Positions 1 to 10,559 of a stretch of DNA of 64,000 nt are shown in pieces. The translations under genes were made by a program, and so were the position numbers. Below the pieces are notes generated by a model. It was given only the letters and a program-made list of their open reading frames with translations. It ran no database searches and had not been told where the DNA came from. The stretch comes from Blepharisma stoltei (Eukaryota > Ciliophora > Heterotrichea > Heterotrichida > Blepharismidae), in contig CAJZBQ010000064.1 in assembly GCA_914767885.1 (NCBI GenBank), forward strand, positions 62,001 to 126,000, given 5' to 3'. The first letter of the stretch is position 1; every line of letters starts with the position of its first letter.

Positions 1-439
1 TTGCCGCAATCTCTTTCGAGTGCCGCTCCTCTACGTGAGCTTGTGCCAGATCGGAGATTGTATAGGGATAGGCCATCATTCCACGTGTAAAAAAAGTTAG
101 CCCTTCCAGAATATTAAAAAAATGAATTTTCTCGTTAGGCTACTGACAAAATGAATTTAGTAGCCCAGGGCATAACACTTGGCATCATGCTTGGGAATCA
201 TCCGATTGACCAAGTAAACATTCAAGCTTTGCTGGGTTTTCCTTTCCAACTCCAAGACTTTCATATTTTTCTCGAGATCTGGATGTGAGCTGCTGTTGGC
301 CAAATCCGACGCTGAGTTCCATCAAACCAATAGAACTCGGCTGGATATGCATTACCGAACGCTATCTATCACAAGTTCCCTGGATTACCCCAGCTGCAAG
401 ATCTAAGAACTTAAATTGGATTGCCGCAGCATTTTAATG
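1..439. other. no gene seen, GC-richer segment
   Basis: No open frame with coding character is visible even with TGA read as Trp. The base composition is clearly richer in GC than the neighbouring genes. It resembles in texture other short GC-richer blocks (16.3-16.9, 45.7-46.0, 47.6-47.9 kb) that I take to be germline-limited or transposon-derived. No function can be given. Confidence 0.4.
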
Positions 440-621
440 TATATAGAAGTTTCCTATGTTTGGCGCTGTAAGGCCGATAAATTCTGATCGGAATTTATCG
501 GTAGGTTGCACCAAATCAATGCCTTGGTCGGACCAAAAAGCGATTTGGTCCGACGAACTTGGAAAGCTCCTGGGAAAATGTCTGCGCTTTTAGCGCTATA
601 TAGAGGAAACCTCTATATATA
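440..621. repeat. imperfect palindromic IES-like insert
   Basis: The ends are inverted repeats (TATATAGAAGTTTCC on the left against TATATATAGAGGTTTCC on the reversed right end). An inner hairpin is built around TTGGTCGGACC / TTTGGTCCGAC. Ends fall on TA. It lies directly upstream of the coiled-coil gene. It resembles the hairpin inserts at 10339, 17810, 19721 and 34646, but no empty site is available here, so the exact ends are approximate. Confidence 0.55.
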
Positions 622-622
622 A

Positions 623-1158
623 TCCCATCAAAGTTCGCAAATTATTTATTGCCCAAAAGTTGAAATAAAAAAGACCAAACATTCAGCTTCAAGTTCTCTT
701 TTGAAAAGTTTTGAAAGAGAAGAGAGGGAGCTTGAAGAGCTCGAAAGAAGCATAACGTCGACGCCAAGTAAAAAAAGTTCAGCATCCCTTAATGCGGTTT
801 TAGATAGGCTCAGGACTGATTTGCTTAATCAGAGGAAAATATATATTTTTTTTTAAAAAAAAAAATAATTTTAATTATTTTTAAATCAATTATGTAAAAT
901 AATCAGAGGCAAAAGAATGTAAAGCTTAGAAAATCAAACGATGGGCTGAAAAAAATGTTAAATCATAGGGAAGATTTGCATGCAAAATTAGCGATGCTCC
1001 AAGAAGATCATTACACACTGATACAGTCTTTTGAGAGATCTGAGAATATTAGGAATAAGCAAAAAGAAATGATTGAGTCTTTAAAAAATGAAATTTTGGA
1101 ATATGAAGCTGCTGAAAATGAGAAAGGAGAACAGAAAAAGCCTAAGCTTATTAAATAA
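623..1158 (+). CDS. coiled-coil protein, interrupted by a 74-bp IES
   Basis: The frame runs from 623 to 826, then resumes after a 74-bp insert and ends with TAA at 1158. The protein is charged, rich in Glu, Lys, Leu and Arg, and almost entirely heptad-like (for example EREERELEELERS and KQKEMIESLKNEI), so a helical coiled coil is expected. I recognise no domain. The true start is not resolved: the frame is open up to the palindromic insert at 440-621 and no ATG is found. A 15-nt GT...AG stretch at 659-673 could be an intron, but reading through it keeps the frame, so both options stand. Confidence 0.6.
827..900. other. 74-bp IES bounded by TA within a 10-bp direct repeat
   Basis: TAATCAGAGG occurs at 826-835 and again at 900-909. 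Between them lies an almost pure A/T stretch with stops in all frames. Removing one repeat plus the spacer (74 bp) joins the two halves of the coiled-coil gene in frame (74 is 2 modulo 3, exactly the frame offset between the halves). Confidence 0.8.
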
Positions 1159-1706
1159 AAAATAATTTTATGAAATAATAAAAAGTTAATACTAAATTTC
1201 TATAAATATTTTTTATAAGAATAGATTAAGAAAAAAAAGGCCTATTATACCAAAACCAAAAACAAAACGACTTTACTCATGTGTTAATTATAATTAAATT
1301 ATTAAAAAATTACATCAAATAAGCCTTCTTGCAGCACTTGATAACGAGTTTTATACCAAAACATCAGAAATGATCTTATATGATCATGCTGAACTACGCC
1401 ATTTTAGTTTTGGAGTTTCTTTTTAATTCCTCAATCAATAATACTATCAATTCTTCTCTGTTTTCAAATTAGTCTTAAAATATCACTCAAAGCAATTTTA
1501 ATTAATATAATCCTGCAATTAAATCCAAAAATTTACCTTATTTATTATATAGATTTCATATTTTCCTATATATAGCACTCCTCAAAATGCTCACTTTGCT
1601 ATACTCATCTTAATGCAAACCAAAAGCTTTTCCTAGCCATAATCATAAAATACTTAAAATGATTGAAAATCAACAACATGAAACTACTTTATAATAAATG
1701 TCCAAT
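1159..1706. other. AT-rich intergenic region
   Basis: Between the coiled-coil gene and the RCC1 gene. I see no gene, repeat or RNA signature in it. Confidence 0.5.
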
Positions 1707-4700
1707 ATGCGATATGTAATTTCAACATAGGCTGCTATATGGTCCCCGCGAAATCTCCCATCCACTGCAGACCTCCCCATCCCCACCATATATTCCTTAC
1801 CAAAAGCCAGTATTAAAACTTTCCACGTCACTGACAATTTAGCAGTTGCCTTGACAGAAAAAGGAAAATTATGAGAATTAAAAACCAAAGAGGAAGAAAG
1901 CAAAGATACCATAAGGCGCATTAAAGTCCCAATTGAAGTAAAACAATTATCAATAAACGAAAACGCAGGACTTTTTATAGGCAAAACAGGCGGCGTCTAC
2001 GTATGAGGAAAAGACGTCAATCAAGATGGGATTTTTGGGATCCCAAATTTATATGAAATTCCAACCCCAACCCCAATTGACCTACTTTCTGATGTATTTG
2101 CCGTCAATGGAGCTATTGGGACAAGCCACGCTGCCATTATTGACAGAATTGGGCATCTTTATACATGGGGAACTGGCGATTGCGGGCAGCTGGGCTCTGT
2201 CGCTTTTTCTTGTTACAGCCAGGAGCCGACACTTGTGGAGAGTGCCAAAATTTTCAGTGCTAAACAGGTAATTTGTGGAGAAAGCTTCACATGTATCTGC
2301 ACTGGAGGAGGCTATGTATATTTATATGGGTCGATAGGCACTTGTCATTCTAATGCAAAAGGAGCGCCTCGCCAAAACTTGTTAAGAAGCTTTTCCCCGA
2401 CATTTAAAAAGGATAATACAGGAAATTACCCTTATACTTTGCCAGAGCTTGAGCATCATTTTACAACTCAAGTTACATCAGGCAGTGGCTTTATTTCAGT
2501 GTTGACTGACACAGGGGAGGTTTTTACTTTTGACGAATGTATGGACCTAGTCAAGATGCCAGCAGGATCGAAAAGTACAGTAAAAATAATTTCGAGTACC
2601 AAGAATATTATATATGGAATTGCAAAAGAAGACGGAGAAGATGTGCTATATGAGTGAAGGGAAAGTTTTCAAGAGAGACTGAGCAGCTATGAGCTTTTAG
2701 GCTGCAATTTAGTGAACTGGACAGGCAGGATATATATTATTGATGAAATGTTTTCGAAATTCCCAACACTAGGTAACTCTATAGGAAATTATATGAGCAT
2801 AATTTATGAATTTGAAAATAATGCGCCCATGAAGCCGGTTGGAAAATACTTGTCAACAATGATGCCTTATAAAAGGTCAGAATATGCTAAAAAACTGATA
2901 AGTTCTGCACAAGATTCGCTAGATATGAGGATTATAAGCCCAATTCCAAGTCCGAGGTTTGGGGAGAGGTCTGGAGCTGTATCTCCAACTTATTTATCCC
3001 AAGGAAGTCCTATACCAAACTGTCATAAAAGTTATGATGATTTGGAAAGGCTTTATCCGACTGGAGATAACACAAAAACTATCGGAGCAATTGTGAAATG
3101 CAGAATTGAATATGACGCCAGAGAAAAAATATTGAGGGCGTTCCAGCCGGTTGTATTGCCAATAGTGGAAGAATTTATGCTGACTCCTCCCGTCTTTGAT
3201 CGAACGATTCCATTGATAAATTTCTAAAATTGAAAAATTAATCCCCATCCTTGATCGAACTATTTGCATATTGTAAATTTTTATATACAGTGTGGAAAGG
3301 GGAAACTAAAATTTTTAAATTAACACAATTTTTCTTTTTAATAGTTTAATATTTACTATTTTAACCCATAAAAACAATAAAAATAACATTTATTTTTTCC
3401 AAAAATTTATTAAAACCCACTCTTTGATCGAACGACGAGGGGTTTGTTCAATCAAGGATGGGGGGAGTGAGACTAAAAGAATACGGCTTTATGATAATAA
3501 TGTATAAGCGGACTATAGCAGCTACCACGATCCCTAATATAATTATCAAAATATTCCAAAGGTTTCATGTAGTCTCTTTATCTTCTGGATTTCAAGCTAT
3601 CAGAAATTTTTCGAATAAAAAATTATTGAATATGATAGAAATTCAGAGAAAGGAAATAAATTCAAAAATCAAAAGGGAAGAAGCCGTCAAAAGCCTCAGC
3701 TATGATTTAGGGAAAATATTTTTAAAAAGGATACAGCACGGGTTTAGCCAGCTGAAAAAGCTTGAAATGATTAATTATCAGCAAAGATGTGCGGCTTTAT
3801 CCCTTAAACAATTTATTTCAGAAATTGTGTATTTTGAGCTGAAAAAAGCGTTTTCGGAAATAAAAAACCAAGAAATCATTCCAAAAATTAAATTGGAGAC
3901 GCATATGAAGGAAGTTCAGATACAAAAAGAAGACAGTACTAAAAAAATATGCAAGGTGCTGAAAAAGAGGCAAAATTCCAATCTTTTAGAAGTTTTAAGA
4001 ATTCTAAAGCATCTAGATTGGAGTCTTGTAGACAAGAGGAATGCAGTGGCAAGGTTAGACAGCACCTTAAAGGGTATTTTTAAACGCATAACCAATGACC
4101 ATTTTACAGAACTTAAAGAAATTAATTTTTCCTCAATGCAAATAGAAAAAAAAGAAATTGGAATAAGCATGGTTCTTGAAGAAAATATTAGAAATTTTGA
4201 TGGAATTTTTAAAAAAATGCTTATTAGGCAGCTTCAGTATGGATTTGGCTTGTTGAAAAATTTGAAACTGAAATTTTATCAAGAAAAATGTTCCCTTCTT
4301 TCACTTAAACAAATTTTATCTGAAATTGTTTTCTTTACTATTCGTAGCGCATTTGCCGAAATGAAAAACTTCGGATATTCTTTATCAATAAATAGTGTCG
4401 ATATGCAAAGCAAAGAAAGCAACGCTAATTTCACCCAAGAAGAAGTAGCCAAAAAATTAGCCTTATCTCTAGAAAAAATTAGCCTCAGGGCACGTCAATT
4501 TGGTTTCAGCTTTTTTAAAAATGTGCAGCTAAACTATTATCAAAAAAAATGTGGAATTTTATCATTTAACAATATTTTCAGAAAAACTGCATATGCGAAT
4601 ATGAGAATTGCGTTCGATAAATTTAAGGATAATAAAATAAGCAAAAGCCGTCATGTTTTATTGCTCAGGCACGCTAATAGCGTACTCTTGGAGCTGGCTC

Positions 4701-5453
4701 AGAGCAGTAACCAAGCCTTTTGCCATTTCTGCCACATTCTGACGAGCTAAACTCGATTTGGCAAACAAATCTACAATGGCTTGGTTTTGTCAAGTCGAGT
4801 TTAGCTTGCCAATGAAGCAGACAAACAACAGGCTTGATATGCTCAAAGCGAGCTACAAGGACCCGCTATTACCCTGCCCTTTGCTATATTGCAAAGAACA
4901 GTCAGAAGCCTTAAAAAAGCTCGACGTAATCATATGAAATGCCAACATGAACCAAGCTGACTATGGATTTCGACAATTAAAAAATTCAGTCTACTCCCAT
5001 CAAAGGCATATTGCACTGCCATCAATGCAAATCCTCAAAATCGAAAACTTAGAGCAGCATCCTTCTTCCAAGTCTTATGATTATATGAACGAATATTGAA
5101 GAAGCCATAACAGTACTCCAGGAATAAAAAATAATCCTAAAAAATTAAAATTTATAGTCAAAAAAAATGAGAGACCGCCCTGGAAGCCCACAAGTATATC
5201 ATCTGGGTTTGTGCCAATCAGAAAAGTTGATGTAAGTCCTACAAGTCTGAGGCTAAATTATGACAGTGAGCTTAAGGTAAGAAAACAAAGGATACATGAA
5301 AAGAAAAGCATAATGCAGGTACAGTCAGAGGAAAACTCTTGCATTAAGACTAATATTACGAGGAGTAGGTTTAGTAAGTATGAAAATGATCCAGTGTTCC
5401 AAAACTGCATAAAGAATTTAGAAAGCGGAAGATGGAGGGAACAAGTTAATTAA
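1707..5453 (+). CDS. RCC1-repeat protein with helical C-terminal repeats, interrupted by two IESs
   Basis: Starting at ATG 1707, one 15-nt intron (1716-1730) and two inserts (287 bp and 184 bp including one target copy each) must be removed. The remaining 3261 nt give one frame of 1086 residues ending in TAA. The first third has RCC1-type propeller motifs (GGVYVWGKD, GHLYTWGTGDCGQLG, GGYVYLYG), with several Trp written as TGA (about 1998 and 2655). The middle has three related helical repeats of roughly 100 residues (QHGFSQLKKLEM, QYGFGLLKNLKL, RQFGFSFFKNVQL, each followed by a YQxxC...LSL motif). The C-terminus is basic and low in structure. RCC1 propellers bind chromatin, GTPases or membranes; which applies here is unknown. 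Confidence 0.8.
1716..1730 (+). other. 15-nt intron
   Basis: GTAATTTCAACATAG. It begins GT, ends AG and is exactly 15 nt. Removing it joins ATG CGA TAT to the RCC1 frame; without removal the frame hits TAG. This length is the hallmark of heterotrich introns. Confidence 0.85.
3184..3467. mobile_element. MITE, second subfamily (TTGATCGAAC type), in the RCC1 gene
   Basis: The element is 284 bp, from CTCCTCCCGTCTTTGATCGA to a reversed CTCCCCCCATCCTTGATTGA. Two further internal copies of the motif (near 3243 and 3417) give the same paired-end architecture as the CCTCCGTGAGCGAAC elements. It is flanked by TGA on both sides (3181-3183 and 3468-3470). Removing 287 bp restores the RCC1 frame (reads through EEFMLRLKEYGF). 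Stops block every frame inside. Confidence 0.75.
4685..4868. other. 184-bp hairpin-forming IES in the RCC1 gene
   Basis: TA at 4683-4684 and 4867-4868. The insert holds an internal hairpin (GCTAAACTCGATTTGGC against TCAAGTCGAGTTTAGC). Deleting 184 bp joins frame 2 to frame 0, giving continuous protein (HANSVLPCPLLYCKEQ). Its sequence is clearly related to the insert at about 19261-19461 in the receptor gene (both have GAGCTGGCT near one end and CAATGGCTTGGTTTTG in the middle). Confidence 0.75.
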
Positions 5454-5875
5454 TTCTTGCAGGCAAAACAGAGTTAAATATTAATTTTTTGGAATTTCGT
5501 TGAAAGGAATCCATGATGAATCTTCTTAGTTCTTAGTTAAAAATTATAGAGGGTTCCTGTGATACCTCGAATGGGTATTTATATCTACCTTGCTTTGAGA
5601 CTGATTGTTGTCTGCTTATCTGCTATGCTCCTCCAGAAATTCGAAAAAAAAAATTCTCCAGGTATCGACCAAATTGAACTAGTTGTTCAGAGCGCAACTC
5701 CTGGTATCGCGCTAGGAAACTGGGTTGGCCCTAAGGACTCTGCTAGGCTTTCCCTGATCAATGCCGAACATCCATCTTCCTAGAGGTAAAACCTTGGCCT
5801 AAAATAAGCTGCGGTCAGCCTAATCGACTCCTCAGCTAAAATTGTTAAGAGGGTGAGCTGTCTTTCCAAGCCATT
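5454..5875. other. intergenic, partly GC-richer segment
   Basis: 5559-5783 has a short plus-strand open frame (73 codons from a hydrophobic start), but no domain and no homologue elsewhere in the window. The composition resembles the other GC-richer inserted blocks. I do not call it a gene. Confidence 0.35.
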
Positions 5876-6655
5876 TTAAAATACATATGATGAATCTTCA
5901 AGAGGAATTCCTTTTTTGTTAGTCTGAATTGCAGTAAAATTAGAAAAATCTCGTTTCTGTTCAGTCCATTTTTGTATTACTTCGAGATTCAGAGGTCCTA
6001 CAATTCCTTGTGGGCCTTTCAGTTTTCAATATACATCTGTGTCTAAATCATCTAAAGTTCAGCTATAAACATCGTCGATCCCTTCACCTATTAAATCGCT
6101 TGTTGCTTTCACAAGTTCATTGAATTCAGATAAATTTTTATCATCTTTTGTATCAGTCTCAGCTTGACTTTTCCTAACATTTTTCTTGAAATTCTTTTTT
6201 AAGGCAACTGGACCTCTGAGCCTTGTTAAGGCTTGGCTTACAGCTTCTCCTTGTTTCAGCATTCTTTTAATAATGTTTTTAACTTCAGAAACATTGATTT
6301 CTTTAGTTTGGTTTACTTCTGGCTTTTTTACAGGCTTCGCAAGTTTGAGATCATCAATTGTATCTAGTCAAAAGTCATTTCTTTCTTCTCTATCCTGCCT
6401 AGACATGGCTTCTTTTGTTTCAGCGAAACTCTGGGCTTCTCTTTCTGTTTTTAAATTAAAAGGCTCAAGTTCTTCATCTGAGCAATCTTCTTCAGCTTCT
6501 TTTGTGTCTTGGTATCTGTCTTCTCAAAACTCTTTGACTAAGTCAATTTCGTCTTTTTTAAACTTTTTCATAGGATTTCCTTTTCTCATGAGCTCAGGGT
6601 AGTCGGACTGCATTCTTTGCCTTTTTCTCAGTTCTCGGCATGTTTCAGGATCCAT
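5876..6655 (-). CDS. CD2BP2/LIN1-like GYF-domain protein (U5 snRNP 52K type)
   Basis: One 259-residue frame with TGA Trp codons at 6059 and in NDFWLDTIDD; the ATG is at 6653-6655 and the stop is TAA. The N-terminal half has the acidic stretch followed by EPFNLKTEREAQSF and NDFWLDTID, matching the conserved 'TPFNLKEE...WLD' region of CD2BP2/LIN1. The C-terminus carries a GYF domain (VYWKLKGPQGIVGPLNLEVI then QKW), which binds proline-rich peptides. In other eukaryotes this protein is a U5 snRNP assembly factor in the nucleus. The human protein is longer (about 340 residues). The RCC1 gene upstream is on the other strand and ends convergently. Confidence 0.85.
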
Positions 6656-6821
6656 TTATAAATTTAACTCGTTTGTCATTATTTTTTATTTATTTAAATT
6701 AAATTTTTTTTATCATAAAAAATCGCTCCGCAGATTAAGAAAAACATAATTTTTAATTTAAATTAAATTTTCATAGACCTCTAACATCTATAAATTAGGC
6801 TTTTATTAATAATTAAACAAG

Positions 6822-8474
6822 ATGGCAACTATAAGAGCTGCGCAGCGGTATGGCGCGATTATTATTGGTGGCGGACATAACGGCTTAGTAGCAGCAAACT
6901 ACCTCGCTAAAGCTGGCATCAAAGTTTTACTGCTTGAGCGTAGAAATATAATAGGCGGCTGTGCAGTTACCGAAGAAATTATCCCAGGCTTCAAATTTAG
7001 CAGAGCATCCTACGTTTACAGTCTTTTCCGCCCTCAAATCATTTCTGACCTAAACCTGCATAAGCACGGCCTTGAGCTCCTACCAAGAGTTCCTTCCTCT
7101 TTTACCCCAACTCCTCAGAAAAACGGCAACTATTTACTACTAGGAGCCGGTGAAGAAGCCGACATCGCAGAAATTGCTAAATTCAGCCAAAAAGACGCAG
7201 AGGCATATCCCAAATATAACGTCCTCATGGAAAAATACAGTGCAGCCATAAGACCTTTATTAGATCGGGCTCCTCCTGATCTCGGTTTATTTTTCACTAA
7301 AAATTCCTCATTCAAAAAGCGAAAAGACAATTTTTCCGATTTAATTGCATTTGCCTGGCATCTTACGAAGCTTGGAAAAGACTTGCCTGGGTTTATAGAA
7401 CTAGTAACAGGCCCAGCGAATAAGTTTTTGGACCGATGGTTTGAATCGCCGATCTTAAAAGCGACTTTAGGGACTGATGCAATTATTGGGGCTATGCTTT
7501 CTCCATCAAGCCCTTATAGTGCTTATGTATTGCTGCATCATGTAATGTGTGGGGTCTGGTGCAATGTAAAAGGAGGAATGGGAGGTATAAGTCAAGCATT
7601 GGAAAAAGCAGCATATGAAAATGGGGTCGAAATCAGAACAGAGGCTCCTGTAAGGAAAATTTTAACGGATAACACAAATCAGCCAGTTGCATACGGGGTG
7701 GAGCTGGAAAATGGAGAAAAACTGTTTTCTAATGTAATTTTAAGCAATGCGGCGCCTTTTATCACTTTTTCTAAACTTTTAGATACAGAAACAAAGAAAA
7801 AGCTTCCTAATGACTTTATGGCAGCGATCAGCACGATAAACCACACTTCATCAAGCTGCAAAATAAACGTCGCAATTGATAAGCTGCCGAATTTCTTATG
7901 TGCTCCACATACTGATGAAATCAAAGGAGGCCCTCATCATAGAGGAACAATTCATTTTGAGACTTCGCCATCACAGATTGAAGACGCTTATCAAGACGGA
8001 GTCACTGGAATCCCTAGCAGGCGGCCTGTGATTGAGCTAACCCTCCCGTCAGTTGTAGATCCTACTATAGCACCCAAAGGAAAACATGTCGCTTTAATGT
8101 TTGTTCAATATGTGCCTTATGCATTAAAAAATAATCAGCCTTGGACACAGGTACTGAAAGAAGAATTTGCTGATAGAGTTTTTTCAGTCATTGAAGAATA
8201 TGCGCCTGGGTTTAAAAAGAGCATCATAGGGAAGCCTGATATTTTGACTCCTGTGGATTTGGAAGAAATTTATGCTATACCTGGGGGAAATATATTCCAT
8301 GGGTCTATGTCTTTGGATCAGCTGTTCTTTTCAAGGCCTGTTCCTGGATGGGCGAGATATGAAACTCCTGTAGGGAATCTGTTTAATTGTGGAGCTGGAG
8401 CGCATCCTGGAGGAGGAGTTATGGGAGCGGTGGGGAGGAATTGTGCTCAAATGGTGTTAAAACAAATAAAATAG
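6822..8474 (+). CDS. PYROXD2-like FAD-dependent oxidoreductase
   Basis: 550 residues, close to the animal protein (about 580). An N-terminal dinucleotide-binding fold is seen at residues 11-40 (AIIIGGGHNGLVAANYLAKA, GxGxxG type, ending in LLERR for FAD ribose binding). A phytoene-desaturase-type C-terminus carries the second FAD motif (GNLFNCGAGAHPGGGVMGAV). No intron, IES or TGA codon is needed. In animals this family is a mitochondrial inner-membrane/matrix protein; the substrate is not established. The alternative is another CrtI-family amine or carotenoid oxidase, but PYROXD2 fits best in length and motifs. Confidence 0.88.
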   Translation: MATIRAAQRYGAIIIGGGHNGLVAANYLAKAGIKVLLLERRNIIGGCAVTEEIIPGFKFSRASYVYSLFRPQIISDLNLHKHGLELLPRVPSSFTPTPQKNGNYLLLGAGEEADIAEIAKFSQKDAEAYPKYNVLMEKYSAAIRPLLDRAPPDLGLFFTKNSSFKKRKDNFSDLIAFAWHLTKLGKDLPGFIELVTGPANKFLDRWFESPILKATLGTDAIIGAMLSPSSPYSAYVLLHHVMCGVWCNVKGGMGGISQALEKAAYENGVEIRTEAPVRKILTDNTNQPVAYGVELENGEKLFSNVILSNAAPFITFSKLLDTETKKKLPNDFMAAISTINHTSSSCKINVAIDKLPNFLCAPHTDEIKGGPHHRGTIHFETSPSQIEDAYQDGVTGIPSRRPVIELTLPSVVDPTIAPKGKHVALMFVQYVPYALKNNQPWTQVLKEEFADRVFSVIEEYAPGFKKSIIGKPDILTPVDLEEIYAIPGGNIFHGSMSLDQLFFSRPVPGWARYETPVGNLFNCGAGAHPGGGVMGAVGRNCAQMVLKQIK

Positions 8475-8619
8475 GATTTAATGCTAGCTAAAATAATAAT
8501 AATTTTTTAAATATCATTAAAATTGATATAATCAATTGGTTAGTTTTCAATTTTTATAATTTATTTTTGTAAAATCTCTCTGCTAATGACTTATTAATAG
8601 ACATTTAAAATTATCTTTA

Positions 8620-9016
8620 CTCCCCCCCCCCCCCTCCGTGAGCGAACAAAAAAAATTTTGTTCGCTCACGGAGGGGGGTTAATTTTTTTTTTTAAAAAAA
8701 AATTTATATATATAAATTTTATAAAAAATATTTTTTTCGAAATTTTAAAAAAAAAATCCTAATTTGCAAAAATTTGGGAAGCAAATATTAATTTAATTTG
8801 CAAAATTTATGTTTTAAAACGCAATTTGTTTAAAATTAAACAGAATTAGCTCTAGATTTCATTATACTAATTATCACTTATATATCAAAATTTTTTTCCA
8901 TTAAAATTTTTTCTATTAAAAAAAAATTTTTGTTCACTCACGGAGGGTGGGTTTTTGGTCAAAAAATGGCGATTTTTCTAATGGTTTTGTTCGCTCACGG
9001 AGGGGGGGGGGGGGAG
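8620..9016. mobile_element. MITE (CCTCCGTGAGCGAAC family), copy 1, complete
   Basis: 397 bp flanked by TTA on both sides (8617-8619, 9017-9019). The terminal inverted repeat is CTCCC(C)n then CCTCCGTGAGCGAACAAAA. Each end has a second copy of the motif: at the left it follows in inverse orientation after a few bases (small hairpin), at the right it sits about 70 bp inside. The core is AT-rich and contains a conserved block with TTAATTTAATTTGCAAAA. No coding capacity. It lies about 60 bp upstream of the RING/B-box gene. Confidence 0.85.
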
Positions 9017-9079
9017 TTAGCATTTATTTCCTTTCATAAATAATTGATTGAATTAGGCCCCTAAAATAATATAGGAGAA

Positions 9080-10093
9080 ATGATTCATAAATCTGACAAA
9101 CTCTCTGATACTCAAATATCTAAAAACTTTGAAAGCGATTTATCAGAAAAGCAAAATCAATTTCTTCATGACTCCTCAAATCCGCAAAGTCCAAGCAAGT
9201 GTACTTTGGCCTCAAAAAAGTCTCTTTCCAATCTGCTTTTATGCACAAAATGTCTTAACACCTACAATAATCAAGAATTTCTCCCAAAAGTCCTAATTTG
9301 TGGCCACACAATCTGCAGTCCCTGTTTATTCTCTTTAAGCTCAATAATTTGCCCTTTTTGCCAACATGCCGACAAAAGAGACCCCACAAAAATTCCTGAA
9401 AATATTTACTTGAGAGAGCTGATAGAAGACTATGATCGAAAAATAATTGAAAATTATGATCATAAAAATTATTGTAAAGAACACAGCAAAGAAATAGGAA
9501 TTTACTGTGAAAATGATGAAAAATTTTTATGTTTTGACTGTATTATCAAGCATAAAGGGCATGATTTTCTGCCACTAACAGATCAAAAGTTGTTTGAGAT
9601 GGCAGAAACTAATAGAAAATTTATACAGGATGCCAAAAATGAGTGCAAAAATAACATAGAAAATGGGGAAAAAGCTATAAAGGCAATTGAAGAAGAAGAT
9701 TTAAAAATCGAGAAATTGGTAGAAGGCCATGTGCAAAATTATAATGAGATGAAAAATGATTTTATAGTGGCAATTATGAAGGCGACTTCATATTGTACTG
9801 GAACAATTGAAAATTATTTAGATATTCATGTGAAAAATCAAAAAGAAGTAGGATCGTTGAAATTTTTTGTAGAGATTTCATCGAAAAGCCTTCAAGATGT
9901 AGAGAAGATTGAGAAGGAGTATGAAAATAAAACTATTGTAGATAAAGTAGCCTGGAATAGAAATGAAATTGAGAAAGTGCCTGATATTCCTAGTATAAAG
10001 CTAAATAATGAGATTGTTAGAGAATTAGAAAAGCCTAGAGATTATAGAAGTGATGTATTTGAAATATTCAAGAAATTGATTAATGTTATTTAA
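9080..10093 (+). CDS. RING/B-box/coiled-coil (TRIM-like) protein
   Basis: 337 residues. RING-type zinc finger at about residues 53-95 (CTKC, then CGHTIC, CSPC, CPFC), B-box at about 130-170 (YCKEHSKEIGIYC, CFDCIIKHKGH), then a long charged helical region of coiled-coil type. The order RING, B-box, coiled coil is that of TRIM E3 ubiquitin ligases; there is no recognisable C-terminal substrate domain. The start has a good context (AGGAGAAATGAT). The promoter region is occupied by a complete MITE, which would be absent from the somatic genome if it is an IES. Confidence 0.85.
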   Translation: MIHKSDKLSDTQISKNFESDLSEKQNQFLHDSSNPQSPSKCTLASKKSLSNLLLCTKCLNTYNNQEFLPKVLICGHTICSPCLFSLSSIICPFCQHADKRDPTKIPENIYLRELIEDYDRKIIENYDHKNYCKEHSKEIGIYCENDEKFLCFDCIIKHKGHDFLPLTDQKLFEMAETNRKFIQDAKNECKNNIENGEKAIKAIEEEDLKIEKLVEGHVQNYNEMKNDFIVAIMKATSYCTGTIENYLDIHVKNQKEVGSLKFFVEISSKSLQDVEKIEKEYENKTIVDKVAWNRNEIEKVPDIPSIKLNNEIVRELEKPRDYRSDVFEIFKKLINVI

Positions 10094-10559
10094 TTATTGT
10101 TATTATTTAATTTTGAATAAGAAGTGAAAGAATAACTTAGTTATTATAATGATCTTATTTAAACTTTTTGTTTTTATTTATTTTGAACGATCACTCTTAA
10201 ATGCAGTTCTTTTCAAATATTTTTGGGTTAAGACAGTCTAATTTTTTCGCAAAAAGGATTATTCAGGTACATATTTGATTGTGAAAGTCCAAGACGCTCT
10301 CATATAGTATAAAATTTTGTCTAAGAAGGAATTACAGATATAGAAATTTCCCATAGATGGCACTGTTTGCCCTTGATTTGCCCATGAGGAAAATTTTTTG
10401 GTTTGACCAAAACCATATGGTACTGGTCGAACCAAAAATTTCCCTAGTGGGCAAATCAAGGGCAAACAGTGCCATCTATAGGAAATTTCTATATTATAAT
10501 AAAAATTATAATTTCTTTTAATTGCATAACAATATTTTTATTAAATAAAATAATTAGAC
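10094..10559. other. intergenic region with a hairpin insert
   Basis: Apart from the palindromic insert at 10339-10493, I see only AT-rich spacer between two convergent genes. Confidence 0.5.
10339..10493. repeat. near-perfect palindrome, about 155 bp, TA-bounded IES-like
   Basis: The left arm (TATAGAAATTTCCCATAGAT, continuing through GGCACTGTTTGCCCTTGATT) is mirrored almost base for base on the right. The centre contains TGGTTTGACC...GGTCGAACCA. It is the same family as the insert at 19721-19874, which interrupts a coding frame. No empty site is available here. Confidence 0.8.

Noticed and set aside
3163-3475. TA-to-TA boundaries (311 bp) for the insert in the RCC1 gene
   Set aside because: It also restores frame, but the element ends are CTCC...GGAG flanked by TGA on both sides, and the TGA junction gives the smoother protein and agrees with the other copies. 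Not fully excluded.
5559-5783. Short plus-strand gene
   Set aside because: No domain, no relative in the window, in a GC-richer block that looks inserted.
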